A stretch of 54,707 bases of DNA from Pelagibacteraceae bacterium AG-325-J13 (GCA_003282835.1 QBYL01000005.1:1-54707), one strand, 5' to 3'; positions 19,291 to 27,838 are shown, counted from the stretch's first letter. Program-made: numbers and translations. Notes: generated by a model from the letters alone, not told the origin.

Positions 19291-20337
19291 ATGGCAAACA
19301 AAAAAATAAAAGTTATATTTCATGGATTTGGAAGAATAGGTAGATCTATATTTAGAAAAATCATATCAGATAATAAATTTGATATTATCGGCATTAACGA
19401 GATAAACCCCGATCCTAAAAATATTGCTTATACTCATAATTATAGTTCCATAGTAACTTCAAATCCCAAAAAATATGGTAAATTGCAATATAAAAATAAA
19501 AGATTTTATATAAAAAATAAATCATTAAGTTATTATAATATTTCAGAAGTAAAAAACTTAAATACAATTAAAGAAAAGTATGATGTTTTAATTGATACTA
19601 CTGGTAGAGGTAACAATAGTAAAGATTGGAAATCATTTATAAAAAAGAAAAATGTAAAAGTTCTATTTACTTTTCATCACCCAGTTTCGGAATTTTTAAT
19701 GGTAATTGGAGCAAATGAAAATAAGTTTAATAAAAGATATAAATTGATAAGTTCAAGTATTTGTGATGTTGTAGCCATTGCTCCTTATTTAAAGCTTCTA
19801 AATAAACACTTTAAAATTATTTGTGGTCACATTACTACAGTTCATCCAGTTTTAAGTTATCAAAATCTTCTTTCAAATAAATCTATATCTTGGAATTCGC
19901 CTGGAAATACTTATTCACATTATGCCCTTGGTAGAGCAGCAGTAAATAACTTGATACCGAAACCAACCTCGGTACTTAAGACGATGAAACCGTCTATTGA
20001 TGATTTTGACACAAATATTCTAAGATGTTTCAGCTATAGAGTTCCGACCCAAATTGTGGGTTCGTCAGACATTAATTTAGTTTTTAAAAAAAAATTTTCT
20101 GTAAAGCTTATTAATCAAATATTAGAAAAAGAAGCCCAAAAACAAAGATTTAAGATCTTTTCTATAAACGAAGAACCAAAAGTATCTCTTGATTATTTTA
20201 ACGATGAACATTCGTTAATATATGACTTGCCATGGAGTTCAAAAACAGGAAATTTATTTCATTCAGTAATTTGGTATGATAATGAAAACGGATACAGTTC
20301 TAGAGTAGTTGATAATCTTAAAATAATATTTAAATAA
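19291..20337 (+). CDS. Divergent glyceraldehyde-3-phosphate dehydrogenase-family protein
   Basis: A 348-residue member of the GAPDH/erythrose-4-phosphate dehydrogenase fold. The Rossmann motif HGFGRIGRSIF (about 11-21) is intact. The usual SCTTN active-site stretch is replaced by SSICDVVAIAP (about 155-165), keeping the nucleophile Cys158 but losing Thr-Thr-Asn. The catalytic His is kept (TTVH, His185), RVP is at 250-252, and the C-terminal signature reads WYDNENGYSSRVVD (about 328-341), with Asn for the usual Trp. The Asp after the second strand is Glu (INE, 36-37). Oxidoreductase activity is plausible, but the altered phosphate-binding loop suggests a different substrate. Its partner is a CMP-sugar synthetase gene 4 bases downstream. 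Confidence 0.8.
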   Translation: MANKKIKVIFHGFGRIGRSIFRKIISDNKFDIIGINEINPDPKNIAYTHNYSSIVTSNPKKYGKLQYKNKRFYIKNKSLSYYNISEVKNLNTIKEKYDVLIDTTGRGNNSKDWKSFIKKKNVKVLFTFHHPVSEFLMVIGANENKFNKRYKLISSSICDVVAIAPYLKLLNKHFKIICGHITTVHPVLSYQNLLSNKSISWNSPGNTYSHYALGRAAVNNLIPKPTSVLKTMKPSIDDFDTNILRCFSYRVPTQIVGSSDINLVFKKKFSVKLINQILEKEAQKQRFKIFSINEEPKVSLDYFNDEHSLIYDLPWSSKTGNLFHSVIWYDNENGYSSRVVDNLKIIFK

Positions 20338-20341
20338 GTTA

Positions 20342-21010
20342 ATGATAAACAATAAAAAACTACTCGCTATTGTTCCAGTCAGAGCAGGATCTCAAAGGGT
20401 TAAAAACAAGAATTTAAGAAAATTTGCTGGTTCTAGTCTTTTAGAAATTAAACTAAAAAGATTAAAACAAATTAAAGAAATAGATGAAATTTTAGTTTCA
20501 AGCGACTCAAATAAAATGTTAAATATTGCAAAAAGATTTAATCTATCTACCCATAAAAGGAAAAAGTACTTTGCTAGCTCTAAAGCTACTAATAGTGAAT
20601 TTTTTAAAAATTTAGCTGAAAATATTAATAGCGATTATGTGTTGTATTCACCAGTCACAACACCTTTGATTTCAAAAAAAACTATACAAAGATGCATTAA
20701 TTCTTTAAAACAAAAAAATAAAAAAAATTACAAAAGTATTGCGACAGTCAAATTACTCAAACATCATATGTGGTTGAACAATAAACCTCTTAATTATAAA
20801 GTATCAAAATCTCCTAGCAGTCAAGATTTACCAAATATAATGGCTATTACTTATGGTTGTTGTATAATAAAACGTTCTGATATGCTCAAATTTAAGAACG
20901 TTGTTACTGATAAATCCAGATTTATTGTTTTAGACGATATAGAGGCAACAGATATTGATAATGAGTTGGACTTTAAAATTGCTGAGTATTTGTTTAAAAT
21001 TAAAAATTAA
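20342..21010 (+). CDS. NeuA-like cytidylyltransferase (CMP-sugar synthetase family)
   Basis: A 222-residue nucleotidyltransferase that should activate a nonulosonic or related acidic sugar as its CMP form. The N-terminus IVPVRAGSQRVKNKNLRKF (about 9-27) is the family CTP-binding loop. ILVSSDS follows (about 50-56), the usual LQPTSPLR is LYSPVTTPLIS (about 100-110), and the C-terminal metal/product motif is DIEATDIDNELDFKIAE (about 199-215). It ends 39 bases before tRNA-Asn. The substrate cannot be assigned: sialic, legionaminic or pseudaminic acid or a simpler sugar acid are all possible, and no NeuB-type synthase lies in the window. Confidence 0.82.
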   Translation: MINNKKLLAIVPVRAGSQRVKNKNLRKFAGSSLLEIKLKRLKQIKEIDEILVSSDSNKMLNIAKRFNLSTHKRKKYFASSKATNSEFFKNLAENINSDYVLYSPVTTPLISKKTIQRCINSLKQKNKKNYKSIATVKLLKHHMWLNNKPLNYKVSKSPSSQDLPNIMAITYGCCIIKRSDMLKFKNVVTDKSRFIVLDDIEATDIDNELDFKIAEYLFKIKN

Positions 21011-21049
21011 GTTGATTTTTTATATTAAAAAAGAGTATGTATTATGTAT

Positions 21050-21125
21050 TCCTCGGTAGCTCAGTTGGTAGAGCAGTTGACTGTTAATCAATTGGTCGCA
21101 GGTTCGAGTCCTGCCCGAGGAGCCA
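21050..21125 (+). tRNA. tRNA-Asn (anticodon GTT), CCA encoded
   Basis: The acceptor stem pairs TCCTCGG (21050-21056) with CCGAGGA (21115-21121), the discriminator is G at 21122, and CCA is encoded at 21123-21125. The anticodon stem GTTGA/TCAAT encloses the loop CTGTTAA (anticodon GTT). The T-arm has GGTTCGAGTCC. A weak promoter candidate (TTGATT at 21012-21017, TATGTA at 21036-21041) precedes it. The XRE gene converges and stops 2 bases beyond the CCA. Confidence 0.97.
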
Positions 21126-21126
21126 A

Positions 21127-21492
21127 CTATCCGACTTTTTCAAATTTAGAGGTATTATTTAAAATTTGAAGAATTTTATCCTTTTGAATTTTAGATAAAG
21201 ATGAAAAAGTTCTACTTAAAAACGAGTAATTAAGATCATCATCTGAAATACCGGTACTGTCGATGTCTTTAAAATCTTTAAAATCTTCGAAAAAGTATAT
21301 TATTGGAACTTTTAAAAACTGAGCCAATTGCATTAATCTATTTGAACTTACTCCATTAGTCCCTTTTTCGTATTTTTGAATCTGCTGAAATGTAACGTTT
21401 ATTGCTTGTGCGACTTTAGTTTGTGTTAAACCTAATGATAATCTACGTATTCTAAGTTTTTTTCCTAAATGAATATTAAAGTTCTCTTCCAT
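21127..21492 (-). CDS. XRE-family helix-turn-helix regulator
   Basis: A 121-residue DNA-binding protein. The N-terminal helix-turn-helix (about 9-65) includes LTQTKVAQAINVTFQQIQKY (about 22-41) and EKGTNGVSSNRLMQLAQFL, the pattern of an alphaproteobacterial Cro/CI-type family common in rhizobia and relatives. A short C-terminal part (66-121) is acidic, then amphipathic. The GGGAG before its ATG is a good ribosome-binding site. No toxin gene is adjacent, so an antitoxin role is not supported. Targets are unknown; the 184-base upstream spacer may carry its own operator. Confidence 0.85.
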   Translation of the reverse strand: MEENFNIHLGKKLRIRRLSLGLTQTKVAQAINVTFQQIQKYEKGTNGVSSNRLMQLAQFLKVPIIYFFEDFKDFKDIDSTGISDDDLNYSFLSRTFSSLSKIQKDKILQILNNTSKFEKVG

Positions 21493-21676
21493 GATACTCC
21501 CGAATTTTAACTTAATAGCTCTCTTTAATTTTAAATATAGAACCCTAAAATAGTCTTTTTAGCAACAGTAAAAGTTCAATTTGGGTAAAAAAAAAATAGT
21601 GATTTTTATCAAAAAAACATGGAAAATATATGTAATAACTGTTGACTTGTGTAGGAAAAAAACGACTTAAATTAAA
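21493..21676 (-). promoter_or_regulatory. 184-base upstream region of the XRE regulator
   Basis: Non-coding, very AT-rich spacer between two minus-strand genes. Read on the minus strand it holds T-runs just after the DUF6134-like gene (possible weak termination, no strong stem), then TTGAAC followed by an AT-rich -10-like region, then the ribosome-binding site. I see no clear palindrome and no RNA gene. It is likely the promoter region of the regulator. Confidence 0.4.
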
Positions 21677-22360
21677 TTATTTATAAGTTTTCAATCTATA
21701 TTCCCAATATCCAGTCTTATCAAAAGCTGCTTTCACCCATAAAAATGTATCTTCCTCATACCATATCTCGGTATTTAATTTTTTATCTTTGGATAAGCTT
21801 TTATCAGAGGATGTAAATCTAAATTTCAAAGTTTTGTAATTTTTATTGTTAATTGTAACTTCTTCTTTCCCCAAAAATTCAACATTTTGTCTAATAATCC
21901 TTCCAGATACAGCACTTATTTGAGCATCTTTTTTAATAATTTCGTGATTCCACCAGGTTCCTATGATCAAACTGTTGTCTACCTTTCCTTTAAAAGATGA
22001 TCCATCAATTATTAGTTTATTATCTATTGGATCAACTTTTATATTAACATATTTATCTTTTTTATTTTGTTTTGTAGTAGATGAAAAACTTGAAAAAACG
22101 CCATTTTTATATTTCTCCATACTTTTTGCATAATATTTATATAAATCAACACCTAACTTTGTAATTTTAAAACTTACCTCGCTATCTACAGTCAAATATT
22201 CATCGTTTTTTAAAAATTTATAATTATGAAAACCTATAGATTTGTTGTTCCTGAATAATTCATATTCCAAAAATTCGTATTGGGAGTAATGTTTTACATG
22301 GCTAAAAGTCTCAAAAGATAGTGATAAAATTATAATAATTGAAAATAATATTTTTTTCAT
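21677..22360 (-). CDS. Periplasmic protein of the DUF6134/DUF3108-like type
   Basis: A 227-residue exported protein. A signal peptide (about 1-20, cleavage near SFETFSH) is followed by an all-beta pattern: repeated strands with FEYELFRNNKSIGFHNYKF-like and LKFRFTSSDK-like segments, and a C-terminal EIWYEEDTFLWVKAAFDKTG (about 193-212). This resembles the exported beta-barrel-like DUF6134 and DUF3108 families of proteobacteria, whose function is unknown. Only 12 bases separate its ATG from the divergent cysteine synthase ATG. No enzymatic motif is visible. Confidence 0.7.
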   Translation of the reverse strand: MKKILFSIIIILSLSFETFSHVKHYSQYEFLEYELFRNNKSIGFHNYKFLKNDEYLTVDSEVSFKITKLGVDLYKYYAKSMEKYKNGVFSSFSSTTKQNKKDKYVNIKVDPIDNKLIIDGSSFKGKVDNSLIIGTWWNHEIIKKDAQISAVSGRIIRQNVEFLGKEEVTINNKNYKTLKFRFTSSDKSLSKDKKLNTEIWYEEDTFLWVKAAFDKTGYWEYRLKTYK

Positions 22361-22372
22361 ATATTTTTGATT

Positions 22373-23368
22373 ATGGAAAATAACACTGTTATATCACAAA
22401 TTGGAAATACACCATTAATCAAATTAAAACAAGCCTCTGATTTAACACAGTGTAATATTTACGGAAAAGCTGAATTCTTTAATCCCGGTGAGTCAGTAAA
22501 AGATAGAGCAGCTCTTTATATTGTAAAAGATGCAATAAATAAAAAGCTAATTACTAGAGGAGGGACTATTGTAGAGGGAACAGCAGGAAATACAGGAATA
22601 GGACTTGCCATTGTTTGTAAGGAGTATGATTTAAAACTTAAAATTGTAATACCTAAAACTCAATCAGTAGAAAAAAAAGTGACATTAAAAAAGTTGGGAG
22701 CTGAACTTATTGAGGTTGATGCAGTCCCATATTCAAATCCAAAAAATTATATAAAAATTTCAAAAGAAATAGCAGATAATCTTAATAAAACTGAAAAAGG
22801 AGGTGCGTACTGGGCTAATCAATTTGATAATACGATAAACTCAGATGCTCACATAAAAACGACAGCACAAGAAATTTGGAATCAAACTGCTGGTAAAGTA
22901 GACGGATTTACTTGTTCAGTAGGAACAGGCGGCACTCTTTCTGGTGTTTCAATTGGCTTAAAAGAAAAAAATAAGAATATAAAAATTGCACTGTCAGACC
23001 CTATGGGATCCTCACTATTTTCTTTCATAAAAAATGGAAAACTCGCGAGTGTTGGTAGCTCAGTCACAGAGGGTATTGGTACTGGTAGAATTACAAAAAA
23101 TTTTGAAACAGCTGTTATAGATGATGCATTTCAAACAGATGATACGGAAGCATTAAATATAATTTTTAATTTGATTAATGATCAAAAAATTATTTTAGGT
23201 GGATCTTCAGGTATTAACATAGCAGGTGCTATAAAATTAGCAAAAAAAATGGGACCAGGTAAAACAATAGTTACAATTCTATGTGATAATGGTTTAAGAT
23301 ATGCGAGTAAAATTTTTAATAAAGATTTTTTGAGAAGTAAAAAATTACCTATTCCTACTTGGTTATAA
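22373..23368 (+). CDS. cysK: Cysteine synthase family protein (O-acetylserine sulfhydrylase)
   Basis: A PLP-dependent beta-replacement enzyme of 331 residues, expected to make cysteine from O-acetylserine and sulfide. It has [11 protein letters not shown] (about 8-18), the PLP-lysine loop [13 protein letters not shown] (about 34-46), [12 protein letters not shown] (about 66-77) and the phosphate-binding VGTGGTLSG (about 178-186). GESVKD replaces the common GGSVKD. The ATG at 22373 is preferred to an in-frame TTG at 22367. The 3' end overlaps aapP (convergent) by 6 bases. A closely related activity such as cystathionine beta-synthase-type chemistry cannot be excluded. Confidence 0.88.
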   Translation: MENNTVISQIGNTPLIKLKQASDLTQCNIYGKAEFFNPGESVKDRAALYIVKDAINKKLITRGGTIVEGTAGNTGIGLAIVCKEYDLKLKIVIPKTQSVEKKVTLKKLGAELIEVDAVPYSNPKNYIKISKEIADNLNKTEKGGAYWANQFDNTINSDAHIKTTAQEIWNQTAGKVDGFTCSVGTGGTLSGVSIGLKEKNKNIKIALSDPMGSSLFSFIKNGKLASVGSSVTEGIGTGRITKNFETAVIDDAFQTDDTEALNIIFNLINDQKIILGGSSGINIAGAIKLAKKMGPGKTIVTILCDNGLRYASKIFNKDFLRSKKLPIPTWL

Positions 23369-24094
23369 AATTTGACTTAAAAATAACTTTGTTCTTTCAG
23401 ATTTTGGGTTATCAAAAAAATCTTTTGTTTTTGCTTTTTCTACAATTTTTCCTTCATCCATAAAAATCATATTATCAGCAACCTCTTTAGCAAAACCCAT
23501 TTCATGAGTTACTACTATCATTGTCATCCCTGCTTTTGCTAAATCAACCATAGCATCTAATACTTCTTTTATCATCTCAGGATCAAGAGCAGAAGTAGGT
23601 TCGTCAAATAACATTATTTTGGGCTCCATGCATAAAGCTCTTGCAAGTGCACATCTTTGTTGTTGTCCTCCAGAAAGTTGCCCTGGAAATTTTTTAGCTT
23701 GATCAGCTATTTGAACTCTTTCCAAATTTTTCATTGCAATTTCCTCTGCTTGTTTTTTTGGCAATTTTTTTACCCAAATTGGAGCAAGAGTACAATTATC
23801 TAAAATTGATAAATGTGGAAATAAATTAAATTGTTGGAAAACCATTCCTACCTCTGCCCTAATCTTTTCTATATCTTTGGTATTTTCTGAAATTTCTTTT
23901 CCATCAACAATTATTTGTCCCTGTTGATGTTCTTCAAGTCTATTGATGCATCTGATTAGTGTTGATTTACCTGATCCAGAAGGACCGCAAATTACAATTT
24001 TTTCTTGCTGATTAACTTCAAGACTCACATCTTTTAAAGCCTGAAATTTATCAAACCATTTATTTACATTTTTAAGTTCTATAATTTTACTCAT
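23363..24094 (-). CDS. aapP: General L-amino acid ABC transporter, ATP-binding subunit
   Basis: A 243-residue ATPase of the polar amino-acid (GlnQ/AapP) class. It contains Walker [13 protein letters not shown] (about 37-48), the Q-loop [11 protein letters not shown] (about 84-94), signature [15 protein letters not shown] (about 139-153), Walker [16 protein letters not shown] (about 159-173) and the H-loop VVTHEMGFA. It is the distal gene of aapJ-aapQ-aapM-aapP and starts right after the aapM stop. Confidence 0.95.
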   Translation of the reverse strand: MSKIIELKNVNKWFDKFQALKDVSLEVNQQEKIVICGPSGSGKSTLIRCINRLEEHQQGQIIVDGKEISENTKDIEKIRAEVGMVFQQFNLFPHLSILDNCTLAPIWVKKLPKKQAEEIAMKNLERVQIADQAKKFPGQLSGGQQQRCALARALCMEPKIMLFDEPTSALDPEMIKEVLDAMVDLAKAGMTMIVVTHEMGFAKEVADNMIFMDEGKIVEKAKTKDFFDNPKSERTKLFLSQIL

Positions 24095-25351
24095 CTATCT
24101 TTCTGTGCTTAATTTTTTCTCCAAATTTTGACTATATCTACTCATAGCATAACAAATTACCCAGAAAACTAAACCTGCAAAAACATACCCTTCCATTGCC
24201 ATGCCTAGCCATTCTGGATTTGTTTTTGCTAAATTTACCATACCAGCAAGTTCTAACAACCCTACAACAAAGATTAAAGGAGTATCTTTCACCAAAGCTA
24301 AAAAAGTATTTGCAATACCTGGGATAACCAATTTTAAAGCTTGTGGCAAAACAATAAGAAAATGCATTCTCCAATATCCCATGCCTAAAGACTTCGCTGC
24401 CTCGTATTGTCCTTTAGGTAAAGCCTGAAGACCTCCTCTTATAACTTCAGCCATATAAGCGGCCTCAAATAGTGTTATAGCTACTAATACTCTAATTAAT
24501 TTATCTACATACGTTCCATCTGGTAAAAACATTGGAAACATTACTGCTGACATAAACAAAACTGTGATCAAAGGGACGCCTCTCCACAACTCTATAAAGC
24601 CAATTGAAGAATATCTAATAGCAGGTAATTTTGATCTTCGACCTAAAGCTAAAAACATCCCTATAGGAAAACATAATATCAAGGCAAAAGCAGAAACTAT
24701 AAATGTTAATGATAAACCTCCCCATGCTCCAGTTTCAATAAATTTTAAACCAAAATCTCCACCTGAAATCAATTTAAAGCCAATTGTAGGATATATAAAT
24801 AACAAAAATATAAGTAAATATTTCTTAAGATTCGCAGGGGTAAAAAATGAAGCTCCTACAAGTGCAAACAACATAAAAAAGGATGTATTAATTCGCCACT
24901 GTTCTGCATCTGGATACATTCCGTAAACAAATCTATTAAGCCAAACTTTTACAAAAACCCAACAAGCCCCACCGCTAGTACAATCTTGTTTTGTGTTACC
25001 TGCAAAATCAGCATCAAAAATAAACCAATTTAAAATCGAAGGAATATATTTAATTAGGGCAAAAATTACTAATAAACTTAAAAAAGCATTAAAATTACTT
25101 GAATTAAAGTTAGTGTTTATTTTATCAAGCAATCTATTTCCGCTAAATTCAATTCTAATAAGATGAAGTCCTATAACCCCAAGAATAATTGGAGTAAGAA
25201 AACTAAGTCCGCCTGGAAGGAATCTAGTAAAATTTAAATCTAGGAAAGTACTTGTGAAAAAATCAAAAAAACCTACTAAAATAAGAGTACTACCAGTGGT
25301 AACAAATGTATTCAGATTTTCTTTATTTGGTTTTAGAAGATTTAAATTCAT
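24095..25351 (-). CDS. aapM: General L-amino acid ABC transporter, permease AapM
   Basis: Inner-membrane permease of 418 residues. An AapM-type extended N-terminal half carries several helices and a Cys-containing periplasmic loop (CTSGGACW, about 124-131). The canonical permease core follows, with the ATPase-coupling EAA segment EAAKSLGMGYWRMHFLIVLP (about 316-335). The pairing with aapQ and the length match the Aap subgroup rather than simple GlnP-like permeases. It shares its first base with the aapQ stop. Confidence 0.94.
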   Translation of the reverse strand: MNLNLLKPNKENLNTFVTTGSTLILVGFFDFFTSTFLDLNFTRFLPGGLSFLTPIILGVIGLHLIRIEFSGNRLLDKINTNFNSSNFNAFLSLLVIFALIKYIPSILNWFIFDADFAGNTKQDCTSGGACWVFVKVWLNRFVYGMYPDAEQWRINTSFFMLFALVGASFFTPANLKKYLLIFLLFIYPTIGFKLISGGDFGLKFIETGAWGGLSLTFIVSAFALILCFPIGMFLALGRRSKLPAIRYSSIGFIELWRGVPLITVLFMSAVMFPMFLPDGTYVDKLIRVLVAITLFEAAYMAEVIRGGLQALPKGQYEAAKSLGMGYWRMHFLIVLPQALKLVIPGIANTFLALVKDTPLIFVVGLLELAGMVNLAKTNPEWLGMAMEGYVFAGLVFWVICYAMSRYSQNLEKKLSTER

Positions 25352-26529
25352 TATTTTTCCTTAATCGCCATTTTTTTATTATACCAATTCATAAATAATG
25401 AGATTGATAAGCTTAATGATAAGTATGTAAGCATAGTAATTGAGATAATCTCAATCGCTCTTCCAGTTTGCATTAAAGCAGTACCAGCAAAAACTAAAAC
25501 TATATCTGGATAAGCTATAGCTGCCGCTAAAGATGAATTTTTCGTCAAATTTAAATATTGGTTAGTAGTAGGAGGAATTATTATTCTTAATGCTTGAGGC
25601 ATAACAACAAGTTTCAAGATTTGCCCCTTTGTTAAACCAATAGAAGCAGCGGCTTCTTTTTGGCCTTTGTTAACACCTAATATTCCAGCTCTAACATTTT
25701 CAGCTATAAATGTTGCTGTATACATAGATAATGCTAAAGCTAATGAAATTAATTCAGGAATAATGGTAACCCCTCCTTGATATACATAAATAGTTTTTGA
25801 TAATTGAGTTAATTCAGGTATTTTAAAGGTTAATGTTACTCCACCTAATAAAAAAGTTAAAAAAGGTAAACCTAACAAAATTCCGAGAGATATATAGAGT
25901 GTCGGAATCTGTTTTCCAAAGTCATCCCTTTGCTTTTTTGCATACTTAGAGAGAAAAAATATTAAAATAACCGCAGTAACTATCGAGTAGAAAAACAATG
26001 AAAAATTTGTCCATATAAATCTAGGAACATACCATCCTTTGACGTTTAAAAAACTAATATCATAAAAATTTATTGAATCTATTGTAAGTGGTAATGCTCT
26101 TAACGCAGCGAAGTACCAAAAAAATATTTGGAGTATTAAGGGTATATTTCTAAAAATTTCCACATACCATTCTGCAGCTTTTGAAATTAGATAGTTTTGA
26201 GATAACCTTGATATACCAACGGTTACTCCTAAAATTGTTGCGAAAAAAATTCCAATAACTGAAACTAAAATTGTATTTAAAAGACCTACTAAAAATGCTC
26301 TTGCGTATGAATAAGAGCCATCATAATCAATTAATGAAAAAGCAATATCGAAAGAAGATTCTTGAGATAAGAAACCAAAACCGAATGAGATTCCTCTGTT
26401 TCCCATATTGTTCTGTGCATTAATGGTAAAATAAATTATTACTAAAATTATAAATAAGACAGTAAGGACTTGTGGAATTAAATCCTTATTCTTATTGCTC
26501 ATATCGAATTTAAAGTTTTTAAAATTCAT
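25351..26529 (-). CDS. aapQ: General L-amino acid ABC transporter, permease AapQ
   Basis: Partner permease of 392 residues. It starts with a hydrophobic helix (about 17-40), has the Aap-type inserted extracytoplasmic region (about 150-270), and the EAA coupling segment EAAASIGLTKGQILKLVVMP (about 288-307). Its ATG lies 14 bases after the T-tract of the intergenic hairpin and has no purine-rich ribosome-binding site. Expression is therefore probably well below that of aapJ. Confidence 0.94.
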   Translation of the reverse strand: MNFKNFKFDMSNKNKDLIPQVLTVLFIILVIIYFTINAQNNMGNRGISFGFGFLSQESSFDIAFSLIDYDGSYSYARAFLVGLLNTILVSVIGIFFATILGVTVGISRLSQNYLISKAAEWYVEIFRNIPLILQIFFWYFAALRALPLTIDSINFYDISFLNVKGWYVPRFIWTNFSLFFYSIVTAVILIFFLSKYAKKQRDDFGKQIPTLYISLGILLGLPFLTFLLGGVTLTFKIPELTQLSKTIYVYQGGVTIIPELISLALALSMYTATFIAENVRAGILGVNKGQKEAAASIGLTKGQILKLVVMPQALRIIIPPTTNQYLNLTKNSSLAAAIAYPDIVLVFAGTALMQTGRAIEIISITMLTYLSLSLSISLFMNWYNKKMAIKEK

Positions 26530-26542
26530 TTAAATGGAGAAT

Positions 26543-26575
26543 AAAAAAAAGGGCCGGATAAATCCAGCCCTTTTT
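26543..26575 (-). terminator. Hairpin with T-tract between aapJ and aapQ (intrinsic terminator/attenuator)
   Basis: On the minus strand GGGCTGGA and TCCGGCCC pair around the loop TTTA (plus 26551-26570), with one U-G wobble that exists only in this orientation. An A-run precedes it and eight T follow (plus 26543-26550). This is a standard intrinsic terminator, yet it lies inside the operon, so it should end many transcripts after aapJ and stabilise their 3' ends, leaving a minority to read into the permeases. Confidence 0.85.
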
Positions 26576-26588
26576 AATTAATTAGCGA

Positions 26589-27635
26589 TTATCTCGCAGG
26601 TGGTACGTAAAGAATACCGCCTTTAGTCCAAAGTTGATTTGGACCTCTATTTGGTAAAATATTAGTGTCAGCTATATGTTTTTTATAGATTTCACCATAG
26701 TTTCCAACTTGCTCAATAATTCTTAAGCTCCACTCATTATCTAAACCAAAAGCAGCACCTAATTCTCCTTCAGCGCCAACTAATCTCTTGATAGCTGGGT
26801 TTTCAGAGTCTTTTAAGCTTGATGCGTTTGATGAATTAACACCATACTCTTCGGCTTCGATCATTACGTTTAGAGACCATCTAACAATATCTTCCCACAC
26901 TGAGTCACCTTGTCTTACAACAGGTCCTAGTGGTTCTTTAGAAATTGTTTCAGGTAATACTTTATGATCATCTGGCGCACTCAATTTTGTTCTTTGAGCA
27001 GCTAATCCAGATTTATCAGTTGTATAAGTATCACATCTTCCAGCATCATAAGCCTGAACAACTTCGTCTGCTTTTTCAAACGCAATTGGTTCATACTTTA
27101 TGTTTTTGGAATTAAAGAAGTCTCTCATGTTTAGTTCTGTAGTAGTACCTGTGTTTGTACACGCGGATATACCATCTTTGAAATCATTAACTGAATTGAT
27201 TCCAGAATTTTTTCTAACCATGAAACCTTGACCGTCATAAAAGTTAACACCAACAAATGTTAAACCAATGTCAGCATCTCTTGATAATGTCCAAGTTGTA
27301 TTTCGTGAAAGTACATCGACTTCACCAGATGTTAATGCAGTGAATCTTTCTTTTGCACTTAACGGAGTATATTTAACTTTGTCAGCATCGCCTAATACAG
27401 CAGCTGCAACAGCTCTACATACATCAACGTCTATACCAGTCCAGTTTCCAGACGCATCAGCATTTGAAAATCCAGGAAGTCCTTGTGAAACTCCACATTT
27501 TACAAAACCGGCTTTTTTAGTGTTGTCTAAAGTTTTAGATTTTTTTGATCCAGAGCCTCCACCGCCTTGACCACAAGCCACAAGCAAAGAAGATGCAAGA
27601 ACAACTAAAATCCAAGTTTTAATTGATTTCATCAT
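26589..27635 (-). CDS. aapJ: General L-amino acid ABC transporter, solute-binding lipoprotein AapJ
   Basis: A 348-residue periplasmic binding protein for a broad range of L-amino acids. It has a signal sequence with a lipobox-like LLVAC (Cys near residue 21, counting from the first ATG), then a Gly/Ser-rich linker, and the two-lobe fold beginning VKCGVSQGLPGFSNAD (about 45-60). Typical AapJ stretches are WTGIDVDVCRAVAAAVLGD, SRNTTWTLSRD, FYDGQGFMV and the C-terminal LPNRGPNQLWTKGG. Two tandem ATGs (27635, 27632) follow a GAGGA site. A predicted promoter lies 73-101 bases upstream. High expression is likely. The Cys suggests a lipid anchor, although many AapJ proteins are soluble. Confidence 0.95.
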   Translation of the reverse strand: MMKSIKTWILVVLASSLLVACGQGGGGSGSKKSKTLDNTKKAGFVKCGVSQGLPGFSNADASGNWTGIDVDVCRAVAAAVLGDADKVKYTPLSAKERFTALTSGEVDVLSRNTTWTLSRDADIGLTFVGVNFYDGQGFMVRKNSGINSVNDFKDGISACTNTGTTTELNMRDFFNSKNIKYEPIAFEKADEVVQAYDAGRCDTYTTDKSGLAAQRTKLSAPDDHKVLPETISKEPLGPVVRQGDSVWEDIVRWSLNVMIEAEEYGVNSSNASSLKDSENPAIKRLVGAEGELGAAFGLDNEWSLRIIEQVGNYGEIYKKHIADTNILPNRGPNQLWTKGGILYVPPAR

Positions 27636-27838
27636 AATTTATGATTTCCTCTCTATTTTTTCTTATTGTTAACAATATTTTTGAAAAATGAATTTCAAAA
27701 CGACATTATTATGGATTAAAGCTTCTAAGTGTTCAATATGTATTAGTGTTTCTTGTTTTAAGTTTCGGCACTACATATAGAAAATTATATTAAAATTCAA
27801 GTATATATATATAAAATCAACCAAATAAAGTAATTAAT
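27636..27838 (-). promoter_or_regulatory. Upstream region and candidate promoter of aapJ
   Basis: This 203-base spacer is the longest non-coding stretch in the window. On the minus strand TTGAAC (plus 27731-27736) and CATAAT (plus 27708-27713) are separated by exactly 17 bases, a good sigma-70-type promoter giving a leader of about 65-70 bases. The leader contains a short inverted repeat around TTGTTAACAA (plus 27667-27676). The rest is AT-rich, with a TA-repeat near 27806. I see no riboswitch fold. Confidence 0.6.

Noticed and set aside
19166-21125. Integrative element bounded by tRNA genes
   Set aside because: No integrase, and no duplicated tRNA 3' end (att site) is seen; the 3' sequences of the two tRNAs differ. 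The cassette is reported only as tRNA-bounded.
21127-21492. XRE protein as the antitoxin of a toxin-antitoxin pair
   Set aside because: No small toxin-like gene is next to it; the neighbours are tRNA-Asn and an exported beta-rich protein.
24138-24926. Open frames overlapping aapM in other frames
   Set aside because: They are shadows of aapM, whose permease motifs are clear, and have no independent start signal or domain.
27636-27838. Riboswitch or small RNA upstream of aapJ
   Set aside because: I see a promoter and AT-rich leader but no stable GC-containing stems or known aptamer motifs.
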